The notes under the pieces were generated by a model, which did not search any database, had not been told where the DNA came from, and saw only the letters and a list, made by a program, of their open reading frames with translations. A stretch of DNA of 64,000 nucleotides from WHSW01 sp963705955. GTDB lineage: Bacteria; Actinomycetota; Thermoleophilia; Solirubrobacterales; 70-9. The stretch is from positions 62,001 to 126,000 of the forward strand of contig CAVPLH010000001.1 in the NCBI GenBank assembly GCA_963705955.1. The letters are read 5' to 3'. Both the position numbers and the translations under genes were made by a program. Below, in pieces: positions 34,094-44,080 of the stretch; within the stretch, counting starts at the first letter, position 1, and every line of letters starts with the position of its first letter.

Positions 34094-36583
34094 CTACGGC
34101 GATCGATCGGCCGCCCGGATCCGCTCGCCGCCCGGGTCGAAGAGCGGCTCCCGGGCGACCTCGCCGGCGATCCACTCGCCGAAGATCTCGACCTCGACCT
34201 CGGTACCCGGCTCTGAGTACGCGGGCGGCAGGTAGGCGTAGGCGATCGAGCGCTCGACGGTGTAGCCGTAGCCACCGCTGGTCACGCGCCCGGCGATCTC
34301 GCGCTCGATGCGCACCGGTTCGTTGCCGAGCGCGACCGAGCGCGGGTCCTCGAGAACGAGGCAGACCAGCTGCGTCCGCGGGCCTCGTTCGTTGGCCTCC
34401 GCGAGCGCGTCGCGGCCGACGAATCCGCCCTCCTTGTCGAGCTTGACGCAAAAGCCGACCCCACCCTCGTAGGGGGTCTCGTCGGGGGTGATGTCGGCGC
34501 CCCAGACCCGATAGCCCTTCTCGAGCCGCATCGAGTCGATCGCACGGTAGCCGCCGGCGACGATCTGATGCGGCTCGCCCGCCTCCCACAGCGTTCGCCA
34601 GAGGCCGAGCCCGTACTCGGTCGGGCAGTAGATCTCCCAGCCGAGCTCACCGACGTAGGTGACCCGGAGCGCGCGGACGGGAACGGCACCGACGGTGATC
34701 TCCCGGACCGACATGTAGGGGAAGGCGTCATTGGAGAGATCGGCGGGGGTGAGCGGCGCGAGCACGTCGCGGGCGCGCGGGCCCCAGATCCCGAAGCAGG
34801 CCCAGGCGGAGGTGACGTCGCGCACCCTTGTCGTGTCGCTCTCCGCGAGGTGCTTTCGGATCCACTCGCGATCGTGGTTCCCGAATGCGGTCCCGGTGAC
34901 GATCGAGAAGAGCTCCTCGCCGAGGCGGGCAACCGTGAAGTCGCACTCGATCCCGCCGCGGCGGTTGAGCATCTGCGTGTAGGTGATCTGACCGACGCCG
35001 CGGGCGACCCGGTTGTCGCAGAGGCGCTCGAGCAGCTCCGCCGCGCCGGGGCCCTCGATCTCCAGCTTCGCGAACGAGCTCTCGTCGAAGAGGCCGACGC
35101 GCTCCCGGGTGCCGCGGTGCTCGGCGCCGATCGCCGCTGACCAGTGGCGGCCCGCCCACCCCCGGGGGCGCAACTCGTCGTCGCCCTCGGCGGCGTTCGA
35201 TTCGTACCAGTTGACGCGCTCCCAACCCGACTTCTCGCCGAACGCGGCTCCTTGGGCCTCGTGCCAGCGGTTGGCCGACGAGAGCCGCAACGGTCTCCCG
35301 GCGGTCCGTTCGTGGTTCGGATAGCGGATGTCGTAGTAGGTCTCGTAGGTCTCCCGGATCCGGGCGTGGGTGTAGGCGGGCGAGCGGTACTGGGCCCCGA
35401 AGCGACGGACGTCCATCTCCCAGAGATCGAGGCTCGGCTCGCCCTCGGCTATCCACTCGGCGATCACCCGGCCGATTCCACCCGCGCCCGCGAGCCCGTG
35501 GGCGCAGAACCCGGCGGCGACGAAGAAGCCGCGAACCTCGGACTCACCGAGGCAGAACTCGTTGTCGGGGGTGAACGCCTCCGGGCCGTTGATCAGCTTC
35601 GTGATCCGGACGTCGTCCATCGCCGGCACGCGTCGCTTCGAGTTCTCCGTGATCTCCTCGAACCGCTCCCAGTCGTCCTCGAGCAGGCGGCCGTTGAAGT
35701 CGGTCGGGATCCGGTCGAGGCCCTCCGTGCCATCGGGCAGGAACGCGGGCTTCGACTCGCGCTCATAGCCGCCCATCACGAGCCCGCCGCCGTCCTCGCG
35801 AAAGTAGATCAGCAGGTCGGGATCGCGCAGCGTCGGCAACCTCCGATCCGCCGCGTGCTCGCGAAACGGCTGCGTGACGAGATACTGGTGAGACATCGGG
35901 ATCACCGGCACGCGCACGCCCGCCATCCGGCCGATCTCGGCCCCGTACATGCCGCCGGCGTTGACGACGACCTCCGCTTCGATTCTTCCCCGCTCGGTCT
36001 CGACTCCGTGCACACGACCCCCCGCGACCTCGATCCCGACCACGCGGGTGTTCTGGAACACCCGCAAGTCGCCCTCCCGGCGAGCGACGTCGGCGAGCGC
36101 ATAGGTGAGCTGGGAGGGATCGATGTAGCCGTCGGTCGGCAGCCACGCCGCCCCGAGCACGCCCTCGGTCGACATCAGCGGGAACATCTGCTTCGCCTCC
36201 GCAGCGGAGATCAGCTCGAGCGGCAGCCCGAAGGTCTTCGCCCAACCGGCCTGCCGGCGAAGCTCCTCCATGCGTTCGGGGGTCGACGCGAGCCGGATCC
36301 CCCCGCACTCGACCCACCCCGGATCGAGCTCGGACTCCGCGGCGAGGCCCCGGTAGACGTCGACCGAGTGCATCATCATCTTCGTCAGCGTCACCGAACC
36401 GCGGAGCTGGCCGACGAGGCCGGCCGAGTGGAAGGTGGAGCCCGAGGTGAGCTCGGCGCGCTCGACCAGGACGACGTCGGAGTACCCGTGCTTCGCCAGG
36501 TGGTAGGCGATCGATGCGCCCCCGACCCCGCCGCCGATGATCACGCAGCGGGCCGAGTCGGGCAGCTCAGCCGGCCGGCTCAC
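34094..36583 (-). CDS. FAD-dependent dehydrogenase with GcvT domain (dimethylglycine/sarcosine dehydrogenase-like)
   Basis: An 829-residue two-part enzyme. The N-terminal DAO domain has the FAD fingerprint IIGGGVGGASIAYHLAKHG and the segment GSTFHSAGL, whose His52 corresponds to the covalent flavin site of dimethylglycine dehydrogenase. From about residue 430 follows a GcvT-like folate-binding domain (HRGTRERVGLFDESSFAKLE, later YVGELGWEIYCPTEYGLGLW). Such enzymes remove methyl groups from N-methyl amines to tetrahydrofolate. The GTG at 36583 overlaps the phosphotransferase gene end, and the longer open frame is antisense noise. Confidence 0.9.
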   Translation of the reverse strand: MSRPAELPDSARCVIIGGGVGGASIAYHLAKHGYSDVVLVERAELTSGSTFHSAGLVGQLRGSVTLTKMMMHSVDVYRGLAAESELDPGWVECGGIRLASTPERMEELRRQAGWAKTFGLPLELISAAEAKQMFPLMSTEGVLGAAWLPTDGYIDPSQLTYALADVARREGDLRVFQNTRVVGIEVAGGRVHGVETERGRIEAEVVVNAGGMYGAEIGRMAGVRVPVIPMSHQYLVTQPFREHAADRRLPTLRDPDLLIYFREDGGGLVMGGYERESKPAFLPDGTEGLDRIPTDFNGRLLEDDWERFEEITENSKRRVPAMDDVRITKLINGPEAFTPDNEFCLGESEVRGFFVAAGFCAHGLAGAGGIGRVIAEWIAEGEPSLDLWEMDVRRFGAQYRSPAYTHARIRETYETYYDIRYPNHERTAGRPLRLSSANRWHEAQGAAFGEKSGWERVNWYESNAAEGDDELRPRGWAGRHWSAAIGAEHRGTRERVGLFDESSFAKLEIEGPGAAELLERLCDNRVARGVGQITYTQMLNRRGGIECDFTVARLGEELFSIVTGTAFGNHDREWIRKHLAESDTTRVRDVTSAWACFGIWGPRARDVLAPLTPADLSNDAFPYMSVREITVGAVPVRALRVTYVGELGWEIYCPTEYGLGLWRTLWEAGEPHQIVAGGYRAIDSMRLEKGYRVWGADITPDETPYEGGVGFCVKLDKEGGFVGRDALAEANERGPRTQLVCLVLEDPRSVALGNEPVRIEREIAGRVTSGGYGYTVERSIAYAYLPPAYSEPGTEVEVEIFGEWIAGEVAREPLFDPGGERIRAADRSP

Positions 36584-37533
36584 CAGCCTCGCGCAGCCAG
36601 GTGTCGAAGTCGCTGTGTGCGGCGGTCTCGAGCATGCGATCGAAGTGCTTGGCCGCGTATCCCTCGAAGTCGAAGTCGAGCTCCGAGAGCGCGGTCTGGA
36701 CCACCGCCCCACATCGCCTCGCGGAAGTCGGACATGAACTTCATCAAGCGCAATGCCGAGACCCGCCGTGCGGTCGGCGGCTCGGCGAAGTAGCTTTCGA
36801 GCAACGCCAGCTCTGCGGCTTCGCCGAGCTCGTTGTTGACCGCGAAGTTGGCGAGGTCGAAGTAGCGATCGCCCATCCCCGCGTACTCCCAGTCGACGAT
36901 CCAGAGCTGCTCCTCGCCGCGGATGAAGTTCGCGGCGAGGAGGTCGTTGTGGCACGGCACGGGCTCGTGCTCACCACCGGTGAGCGCCGACTCGATCCGC
37001 GCCGCCTGCTCGTGGGCCCGGCCATATGCCTCCGGAACGCGGGCACCACGCTCGCTCGCCGTCGCGGCGTAGGTCTCGGCGATCAGGAGCGCGTCGAACC
37101 TGGTCGGCAGCGGCTCACCGAGCTCGTGGATTGCGCGAAGCGAGCGCGCGACCTCGGGCAGGGTCGCCGGCGCCCGCAGGTCCGCGGGCTCCATCCCCTG
37201 CCCCTCGACGAACAGGGTGACGATCGCCTGTGGGTCGTCGAGCGCCGCGGCGACCGGCGGGGCGACCCCGATCCGAGCCGCGCGCTCGTTCGCGATCCGC
37301 TCCGCCCCACGGTCGATCTCGAGCAGCGAGGTGTCCTTGCCGGGGACTCGGATCACGTACTCGCGCCCGTCGAAGCGGGCGCGGAAGTTGCGGTTGGTTA
37401 TCCCCCCTTCGAGCGGCTGCGCGACGCCCTCAGGTTGTCCGAGCGTCTGGGCAAGCTGTTCGACGATCTGCACGAGATCGCCCGATTCGCTTGACGGGGG
37501 TCCGGGCGCGGGGTTAGGCTCGCGATCATCCAT
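36567..37533 (-). CDS. Choline-kinase/APH-like phosphotransferase (one frameshift)
   Basis: About 320 residues of the LicA/choline kinase and aminoglycoside phosphotransferase fold. Visible features are EGGITNRNFRARFDG (nucleotide loop), CHNDLLAANFI (catalytic Asp) and IVDWEYAGMGD (metal-binding Asp). A one-base insertion at the GGGG run near 36712 scrambles the end; corrected it reads VVQTALSELDFDFEGYAAKH and ends EAGEPAG at 36567. It overlaps the dehydrogenase start by 17 nt. Substrate is probably choline, ethanolamine or a related amino alcohol (inference). Confidence 0.87.
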
Positions 37534-37593
37534 CAGAGGTCGGCCCAGCACACCATTTCATACACGACGAGCTCCTAGAGGGAGGAGTCAGAA

Positions 37594-39219
37594 ATGACGG
37601 ACGACGCCGTTACGCCCAAGGACCGGGACGAGCAACGCCTCGCGGAGCTCGGCTACGAGCAGGAGCTCGATCGCGGCTGGACCAGATTCACCAACTTCGC
37701 GATCTCGTTCTCGATCATCTCGGTCCTGGCCGGCTGCTTCACGGTCTTCTACGTAGGGTGGAACAACGGCGGGCCGATCGTGATCTCGATCGGCTGGCCG
37801 GTGATCGCGGCGATCATCCTCACGGTCGCGGTCAGCATGTCGGAGCTCGCCTCGGCCTTCCCCACCGCTGGCGGCCCGTACTGGTGGGCCCACAGGCTCG
37901 GCGGCGCCGGGCTGGTCGTGGTTCACCGGCTGGTTCAACGTGCTCGGGCTGATCGGGATCGTCGCCTCGGTGGACTACGTCCTCGCGGTCTTCGCTGACC
38001 AACGCTGTTCGGCCTCTGGGGCTGGGATCTGGGCTTCGTCAACTTCGGCGACGACCAGCACATCATCCAGGAGATCTTCTGGGTGTACGCGATCCTCCTC
38101 TGCTCCACGCCCTGATCAACATCTTCTCCCACCGGTTGATCGCGCTCTTCACCAGCGTCTCGGTTTGGTGGCACGTGATCGGAACGGTGATCATCCTCGG
38201 GATCCTCATCTTCGTCCCCGACCATCACCAGAGCGCCGACTTCGTCTTCACCGAGAAGATCAACAACTCCGGCTTCGCCGACGGAGCAATCAGCGGCGGC
38301 GACGTACTGGTTCCTGGTCCTACCGGTCGGCTTCCTGCTGACGATGTACACGATCACCGGCTACGACGCCTCGGCGCACGTGGCCGAGGAGACGGTGGGC
38401 GCCGAGCAGGCAGCGGCGAAGGGCATCTGGCAGTCGGTCGCGCTCTCAGCGCTGATCGGTTGGTTCTTGCTGCTCGCGTTCCTTTTCGCCGCCACCCACG
38501 TCGGTGCGGTCAACGACGCCGGCTTCGGCAGCGTAATCGCCGTGTTCACCTCCGCCGACATGAACCAGAACTGGGCGGAGGCGATCCTCCTGATCGCCTG
38601 CATCGGCCAGTTCTTCTGCGGCATGGCGTGTGTGACGAGCTGCTCGCGGACGTTCTTCGCCTTCTCGCGCGACCGCGCCGTTCCGGGTCACACGCTGTGG
38701 AGCCGGGTCAGCGCGCCGGGCGTGCCCGCGATGGCCGTGCTCGGCAGCGTCGGGCTCGCCTTCCTGATCGTGCTGCCGGCGCTGTTCGCACCGGACACCT
38801 TCGTGCCGCCGGTCGCCTTCTTCGCGGTCACCGCGATCGGCACGATCGGGCTCTACATCGCCTATGTGGCGCCGGTCTATCTGCGCTGGCGGGCGGGCGA
38901 CTCGTTCGAGCCCCGCTCCTGGACGCTGGGGGCCAAGTACAAGTGGATCAACCCGTGGCGGTCGTGTTCGTCTGCATCATGTTCATCGTCCTGATGCTGC
39001 CCTTCTCCAGCCTCGGGAGTGCCGTGGGAGGACGACTTCGACTGGAGCTTCTTCAACTACACGCCGCTCGTCGTCGGAGTGGTTCTGCTCGGCGCGGGTC
39101 TCGCGTGGGTGCTCGGCATGAACAAGCGCTACACCGGCCCGATCCGCCAGATCGAGTTCGACGAGGGCATGGGCATCGTCGAGGAGAAGCCCGTCGAGCC
39201 GGAGGCCCCGGCGAGCTGA
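37594..39219 (+). CDS. APC-family amino acid/polyamine permease (about six frameshifts)
   Basis: Pieces in all three frames build one 540-residue, 12-helix permease. They are YEQELDRGWTRFTNFAISFS, ELASAFPTAGGPYWWAHRLG, WSWFTGWFNVLGLIGIVASV, GFLLTMYTITGYDASAHVAE, CGMACVTSCSRTFFAFSRDR and the C-terminal YTGPIRQIEFDEGM. Shifts lie near 37912, 38000, 38100, 38300, 38953 and 39020. GYDASAHVAEET is typical of amino acid and GABA-type permeases. The ATG follows GAGGGAGGAG. It probably imports the amine used by the surrounding enzymes. Confidence 0.87.
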
Positions 39220-39226
39220 TCGTGCG

Positions 39227-40693
39227 CTAGAGGGAATCGAGCGCGGCGGTCGCGGCCACGAACTCGCGCCATCGCTCGTGCTCGGCGGCGCGCCACGCCT
39301 CGTCGCGACTCGGCTCGACGGTTCGGTCCACCGGCAGCAACTCGGCCGCCTCGGCGAGTGACCCGAGCACGCCGGAGCCGACGGCGGCCAGCGCCGCGGA
39401 GCCGAGCACCGTCGCGTCGGTCGCCGCCGCCTCGATCGGCACCCCGATCGCGTCCGCCTGCAGCTCGAGCACCAGCGGCTCGTTGATCAGCCCGCCGTCG
39501 ACGCGCAGGCTCTCGACCGCGACCGACTCGCGGATCGCGGCGACGACGTCGGCGACCCGCCAGGTGATCCCCTCGAGCGCGGCGCGCGCGACATGGGCGC
39601 GCGTCGTGCCGCCGTCGAGCCCGCTGAGCACGGCCTGCGCGTTCGGCCGCCACCAGGGCGCCCCGATTCCCGCCAGGGCCGGGAGGACGCGGGCGCTCGC
39701 CGAGTCCTCGGCGGAGCGGGCGAGCTCGCCGAGCGCGGCTGGATCGGCGGCCAGGCCCAGCTCCCGGCAGAGCCATTCCAACATCGCCCCCGCCGCGAAG
39801 ACGCCGCCGTCGAGGGCATACTCGGTCCGGCCTGCGATTCGCCACGCGATCGTCGGCAAGAGGCCACCGGCGGGGGCCGGGACCTGCTCGCCGACGTGGG
39901 CGAGCACGAACACCCCGGTCCCATAGGTCGCCTTCACCCTGCCGGGCACGACCGCGCCGGCGCCCGCCAACGCAGCCTGCTGATCCACCGTCTGCGCGCA
40001 GAGCGGGAGCTCGGCCGGCCAGCTCGGGTGACTGAGGGTGCCGAGCTCGCCGGCGGTGTCCCGGATCTCGGGAAGCACCTCGGGCGGGACGCCGAAGATC
40101 TCGCACAGTCGCGGATCGAAGCCGGGGGTGTCGATGCGCTGCAACTGCGTGCGCGAGCCGGTCGAGGGGTCTGTCGCAAAGCCGGCTCCGAGGCGGTCGC
40201 AGAGGAACGAGTCGACCGTGCCCATCCGCAAGGTGCCCGCCTCGCGGGCCCGCCCGACCGCAGGATCATGCTCGAGCAGCCAGGCGAGCTTGGCGGCGGA
40301 GAAGTAGGGATCGAACGGGAGCCCGCTGGCGGCCTTGACCTCCGATTCGCGGTCGGCGAGCCGGTCGAGCACCTCCTGGGAGCGCTTGTCCTGCCAGACG
40401 ACGATCGGGGTCAGCGGCTCGCCGGACTCGGCATCCCAGGCGAGCACCGACTCCCCCTGATGGTCGAGCCCGCAGCCGACGACCTCCCCCGGGGCGTCGG
40501 CGAGCGCCTCGGCGACCGCCTCGACGACCGCGGCCAGCACCTCCTCGCCGTCCTGCTCGACCCAACCGGGCTGTGGATGGCGGTTGATCTTGTCGCGGCG
40601 CGCCTCCCTGACGGGGCGCAGCTCGCCGTCGAACAGCGCGGCCTTGACCCCGGTGGTGCCCTCGTCGACGCCGAGAATCAGCGGCTCGGCCAT
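39227..40693 (-). CDS. FGGY-family carbohydrate kinase (glycerol kinase-like)
   Basis: A 488-residue kinase. The N-terminal phosphate loop is ILGVDEGTTGVKAALFD; QPGWVEQDGEEVL and WQDKRSQEVLDRL follow as in glycerol kinases. The C-terminal lobe has ATYGTGVFVLAHVGEQ and SLRVDGGLINEPLVLELQAD. It phosphorylates a polyol or sugar; glycerol is likely given the coupled GlpA-like gene. The ATG at 40693 overlaps the stop of that gene (TGATG). Confidence 0.92.
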   Translation of the reverse strand: MAEPLILGVDEGTTGVKAALFDGELRPVREARRDKINRHPQPGWVEQDGEEVLAAVVEAVAEALADAPGEVVGCGLDHQGESVLAWDAESGEPLTPIVVWQDKRSQEVLDRLADRESEVKAASGLPFDPYFSAAKLAWLLEHDPAVGRAREAGTLRMGTVDSFLCDRLGAGFATDPSTGSRTQLQRIDTPGFDPRLCEIFGVPPEVLPEIRDTAGELGTLSHPSWPAELPLCAQTVDQQAALAGAGAVVPGRVKATYGTGVFVLAHVGEQVPAPAGGLLPTIAWRIAGRTEYALDGGVFAAGAMLEWLCRELGLAADPAALGELARSAEDSASARVLPALAGIGAPWWRPNAQAVLSGLDGGTTRAHVARAALEGITWRVADVVAAIRESVAVESLRVDGGLINEPLVLELQADAIGVPIEAAATDATVLGSAALAAVGSGVLGSLAEAAELLPVDRTVEPSRDEAWRAAEHERWREFVAATAALDSL

Positions 40694-41813
40694 CAGACCG
40701 AGACCCCGATTTGCGCGGCGCGCCGCCACCACGGCTCCCCCGCCGGCGGGACGGTCCCGGCGGGCAGGTCACGCTCCGGCCCGAGCTCGATCCCCACCGG
40801 CTCGAGCAGCGAGAGCACGTGCTCGGCGATCCCGAGCGAGGCCGAGAGCCCGGTGGAGCGGATCGCGGCGACGTTGATCAGCTGCCGGCAGACCGGCGAC
40901 CGGCCGATCACGTAGTTGCAGTCGCGACCCGCGGGCCGCAGGCCGGCGTGGCTGGAGATCGGTTCGGCGCCCTCGAGCGCCGGCAGCATCCGCGTCGCCT
41001 TCGGCATCACCTCGTCGAGGGCCTCGTCGCGGACCGTCCAGTCGCCCTTGTCCTCCTGGTCGTACGCGGTCGGCCCGGCGATCACCTTTCCGTCCACGGT
41101 CGGGAAGACGAGCACGCCCTTGGTGCGCTTGCTCGGCACCGGCAGCAGGATCTGCTCGAGCGGCTCTCCGTCCGGCGGCTCGAAGACGAAGAACTCGCCC
41201 TTGCGGGGGTAGATCGAGAAGCTCTCGTCGCCCGCCAGCCGGGCGACCTCGTCGGCCCGCAGGCCGGCGCAGTTGACGGCGACCGCGCACCTGACCCGCT
41301 CGCCGTCGGCGGTCTGCACCGCGAGCCCGTCGCCCGCCGGCTCGATCGCGACGACGGGAGCGTTGGCGCGCAGCTCGGCGCCGCCGGCGACCGCCGCCGC
41401 GACCAGCCCGCTCGTCAACGCAACCGGGTCGGTAACGGTCTCGCCGGGGACCACGAGGGCGCCGTCGCCTCGCAGCTCGACCTCCACCCCGTTACGCGCT
41501 CGCGCCCTCGGCGAGCTCGGCGACGATCCGCATCTGCTCGTCGCTCTCGGGCTTCAGCAGCGCCCCGCAGCGGACCCGCGAGACGCCGAGGCGGTCGAGC
41601 ACCGCGTCGCGGATCTCGGCCGAACGCCGGATCAGCCTCGTCTCCAGCTCACCGGGTACCGAGTCGAACCCGGTGTGCAGGATCCCCGAGTTCGTCCCGC
41701 TCGCGCCGAGGCCCGGCTCGCGCTCGGCCTCGAGCAGGATTACGGCGACCCCGCGGCGTGCCAACGCGTATGTGCAGCGCCGCCCCGACGACGCCCGCTC
41801 CGATCACCGTCAC
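40693..41813 (-). CDS. FAD-dependent oxidoreductase, GlpA/LhgO-like (two frameshifts)
   Basis: A DAO-family flavoprotein of about 370 residues. It joins VTVIGAGVVGAAL (FAD fingerprint), RRGVAVILLEAEREPGLGAS and TNSGILHTGFD in a second frame, then VVPGETVTDPVALTSGLV through to GRDCNYVIGRSP in the third. Shifts lie near 41770 and 41488 (C4 run). The segment PVPSKRTKGVLVFPTVDGKV is typical of glycerol-3-phosphate dehydrogenase-like members. The pair with the FGGY kinase resembles a GlpK/GlpA module. The start is the GTG at 41813; a TTG at 41837 is possible. Confidence 0.83.
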
Positions 41814-41912
41814 GGCAGCGTCGCGCGCGCTTGACAAGCCCGGGCCCGCGGATAGGCTGCCGCAAAGGTCCGATCTCTGCACCTTAATGGCAACCCCAAC
41901 GCAGGAGAAGAG

Positions 41913-43310
41913 ATGAATCAGAAGCCAAGCGAGCGGCCCGGGGGACCGGGTGGCACCGCCGGCATGCTTTCCGTCGACGAACTGCGCAAGGAAGCGGAGG
42001 AGGGGACGATCGACACGGTCGTCGCCGCGTTCACCGACATGCAGGGGCGGCTGTTCGGGAAGCGGATCCAGGTCGACTACTTCCTCGACGAAGTGGTCGA
42101 GCACGGGGTCGAGGGCTGCAACTACCTGCTCGCCCTCGACATGGAGATGGACCCGCTCCCCGGCTACGAGATGGCCAACTGGGAGACCGGCTACGGGGAC
42201 TTCGGGATCATGCCCGACATCGCGACCCTGCGCACGGTCCCCTGGTTGGATCGCACCGCGCTCGTGCTCTGCGACGTCGTCAACCACGACGGCTCGCCGG
42301 TGGTCGCCTCCCCCCGCCAGGTGCTGATCGCACAGTACGAGCGCGCCCGCGAGATGGGCGTCATGCCGCTGATGGCCTCCGAGCTCGAGTTCTACCTCTA
42401 CAAGGAGAGCTACTCCGAGGCGCACGAGAAGGACTACTCGGGGCTCACGCCGACGATCCCCTACATCCTCGATTACCACATCCTGGCGACGACGATGGAC
42501 GAGCAGTACCTCGGGGCGATCCGCCGCGGGATGCACGCCGCCGGGATCCCGATCGAGTTCTCGAAGGGCGAGGCCTGGTACGGACAGCACGAGGTCAACA
42601 CCCGCTACGCGGACGCGGTCACCGCGGCCGACCGGCACACGATCTACAAGAACGGTGTCAAGGAGATCGCCTTCCTGAACGGGATCTCTGCCACGTTCAT
42701 GGCGAAGCCCTCGGAGAAGGACATCGGCAGCTCGTGCCATATCCACACCAGCCTCGTCGGAGAGGACGGCAAGAGCGTCTTCGTCGACGGCGACGAGGAG
42801 ACCGACACCTTCCGCCACTTCCTCGGCGGGCAGCGCGCCCACGCGAGGGAGGTGGCGCTCTTGATCGCCCCGTCGGTCAACTCCTACAAGCGCTATGCGG
42901 CCGAGAGCTGGGCGCCGACCTCGATCTCCTGGGGCCGCGACAACCGCACCTGCGGCTTCAGAATCGTCGGCCACGGGCAGTCGCGGAGGGTCGAATGCAG
43001 GATCCCCGGCGCCGACGCGAACCCCTATCTCGCGTTCGCCGGGCTGCTCGCGGCGGGTCTCGACGGGATCGAGAACGAGACCGATCCGGGCCCGGAGCTG
43101 AAGGGCAACGCCTACGAGGAAGGCAAGGCGGAGGGGTTCCCGGCTGCGCTGCGGGAGGCGGTCGACCTGTGGGAGGGGAGCGAGTTCGCGCGCAAGGCGT
43201 TCGGCGAGTCGGTCTGGGCGCACTATCTGAACTACGGGCGCACCGAGCAGCGGCTCTTCGACGAGGTGGTGACCGACTACGAGCGCCGCCGCATGTTCGA
43301 GCGCGGCTGA
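41913..43310 (+). CDS. Glutamine synthetase-like ligase (gamma-glutamylamine synthetase candidate)
   Basis: A 465-residue GS-fold enzyme. Active-site blocks are present: MASELEFYLYK (metal Glu), KGEAWYGQHEVN, CHIHTSL, SWGRDNRTCGFRI and ESRIPG-type RRVECRIPGADANPYLAF. Divergence from housekeeping GlnA is clear, and the neighbours are a PuuD-like hydrolase and an aldehyde dehydrogenase. It therefore probably joins glutamate to an amine, like PuuA or the Streptomyces GlnA3/GlnA4 enzymes. A TAGGCT hexamer (41854-41859) and AGGAGAAG ribosome site precede it, so this message has a leader of about 45 nt. Confidence 0.92.
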   Translation: MNQKPSERPGGPGGTAGMLSVDELRKEAEEGTIDTVVAAFTDMQGRLFGKRIQVDYFLDEVVEHGVEGCNYLLALDMEMDPLPGYEMANWETGYGDFGIMPDIATLRTVPWLDRTALVLCDVVNHDGSPVVASPRQVLIAQYERAREMGVMPLMASELEFYLYKESYSEAHEKDYSGLTPTIPYILDYHILATTMDEQYLGAIRRGMHAAGIPIEFSKGEAWYGQHEVNTRYADAVTAADRHTIYKNGVKEIAFLNGISATFMAKPSEKDIGSSCHIHTSLVGEDGKSVFVDGDEETDTFRHFLGGQRAHAREVALLIAPSVNSYKRYAAESWAPTSISWGRDNRTCGFRIVGHGQSRRVECRIPGADANPYLAFAGLLAAGLDGIENETDPGPELKGNAYEEGKAEGFPAALREAVDLWEGSEFARKAFGESVWAHYLNYGRTEQRLFDEVVTDYERRRMFERG

Positions 43311-43315
43311 GTGGC

Positions 43316-44080
43316 GTGACCCGACCGGTGATCGGAATCTGCGCGGCGGTCGAGGACGCCTCCTGGGCCGCCTGGGAGCAGATCGAGGTCAACGTCTCCC
43401 AGCGCACCTACTCACGCGGGATCGACGAAGCCGGGGGGTTGCCGCTCGTCCTCCCGGCAAGCGAGGCAGGGACCACGGACCCGGAGGCGGTGCTCGACCT
43501 GCTCGACGGCCTGCTGCTCGCCGGCGGCGGCGATCTCGATCCCGCGAGCTACGGAGCCGAGCCCGACCCGCACACCGCGAACGCAAGGATCGAGCGTGAT
43601 CGGTTCGAGCTCGCGCTGGCCCGCGCCGCCCTGGCGCGCGACCTGCCGCTGCTCGGCATCTGCCGCGGCCTCGAGATCCTCAACGTCGCCTGCGGCGGGA
43701 CGCTCGACCAGCATCTCCCCGACGCCGACGCTGCACCTGCACACGCCGGGCCGGTTCGGCGACCACGACGTGAGGCTCGAGCCCGGGTCGCTGGCCGCGC
43801 GGACGGTCGGGGCCGAGCGGGCGACGGTGCGCTCGCACCATCACCAGGGAGTCGGGCGGCTCGGAGAGGGCCTCGTCGCCAGCGGCTGGGCGGAGCCGGG
43901 TGGGATGATCGAGGCGATCGAGATGTCCGGATAGGCGATGGGTCCTGGGGGTCCTCTGGCACACCGAGGAGGACCGGCCGAGCGCGGTGCTCGCGGGGCT
44001 CGCGGCCGCGGCTCGCGACGAAGGCGGTCGCGGCGGGGTCACCCGGCGGGGGTCGGCAGTCTGCGGGGGAGCGCAGCGTG
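43316..44080 (+). CDS. PuuD-like gamma-glutamyl amidohydrolase (two or three frameshifts)
   Basis: A class I glutamine amidotransferase-fold hydrolase. It starts at GTG 43316 with VTRPVIGICAAVEDASWAAW. The nucleophile Cys is in LPLLGICRGLEILNVACGG. After a shift near 43730 it continues HLHTPGRFGDHDVRLEPGS and SHHHQGVGRLGEGLVASGW. After another near 43935 comes WVLGVLWHTEED, with the catalytic His-x-Glu. A last shift would give a stop at about 44080. PuuD cleaves gamma-glutamyl-GABA to glutamate and GABA; here it would release the oxidised amine after glutamylation. Confidence 0.85.
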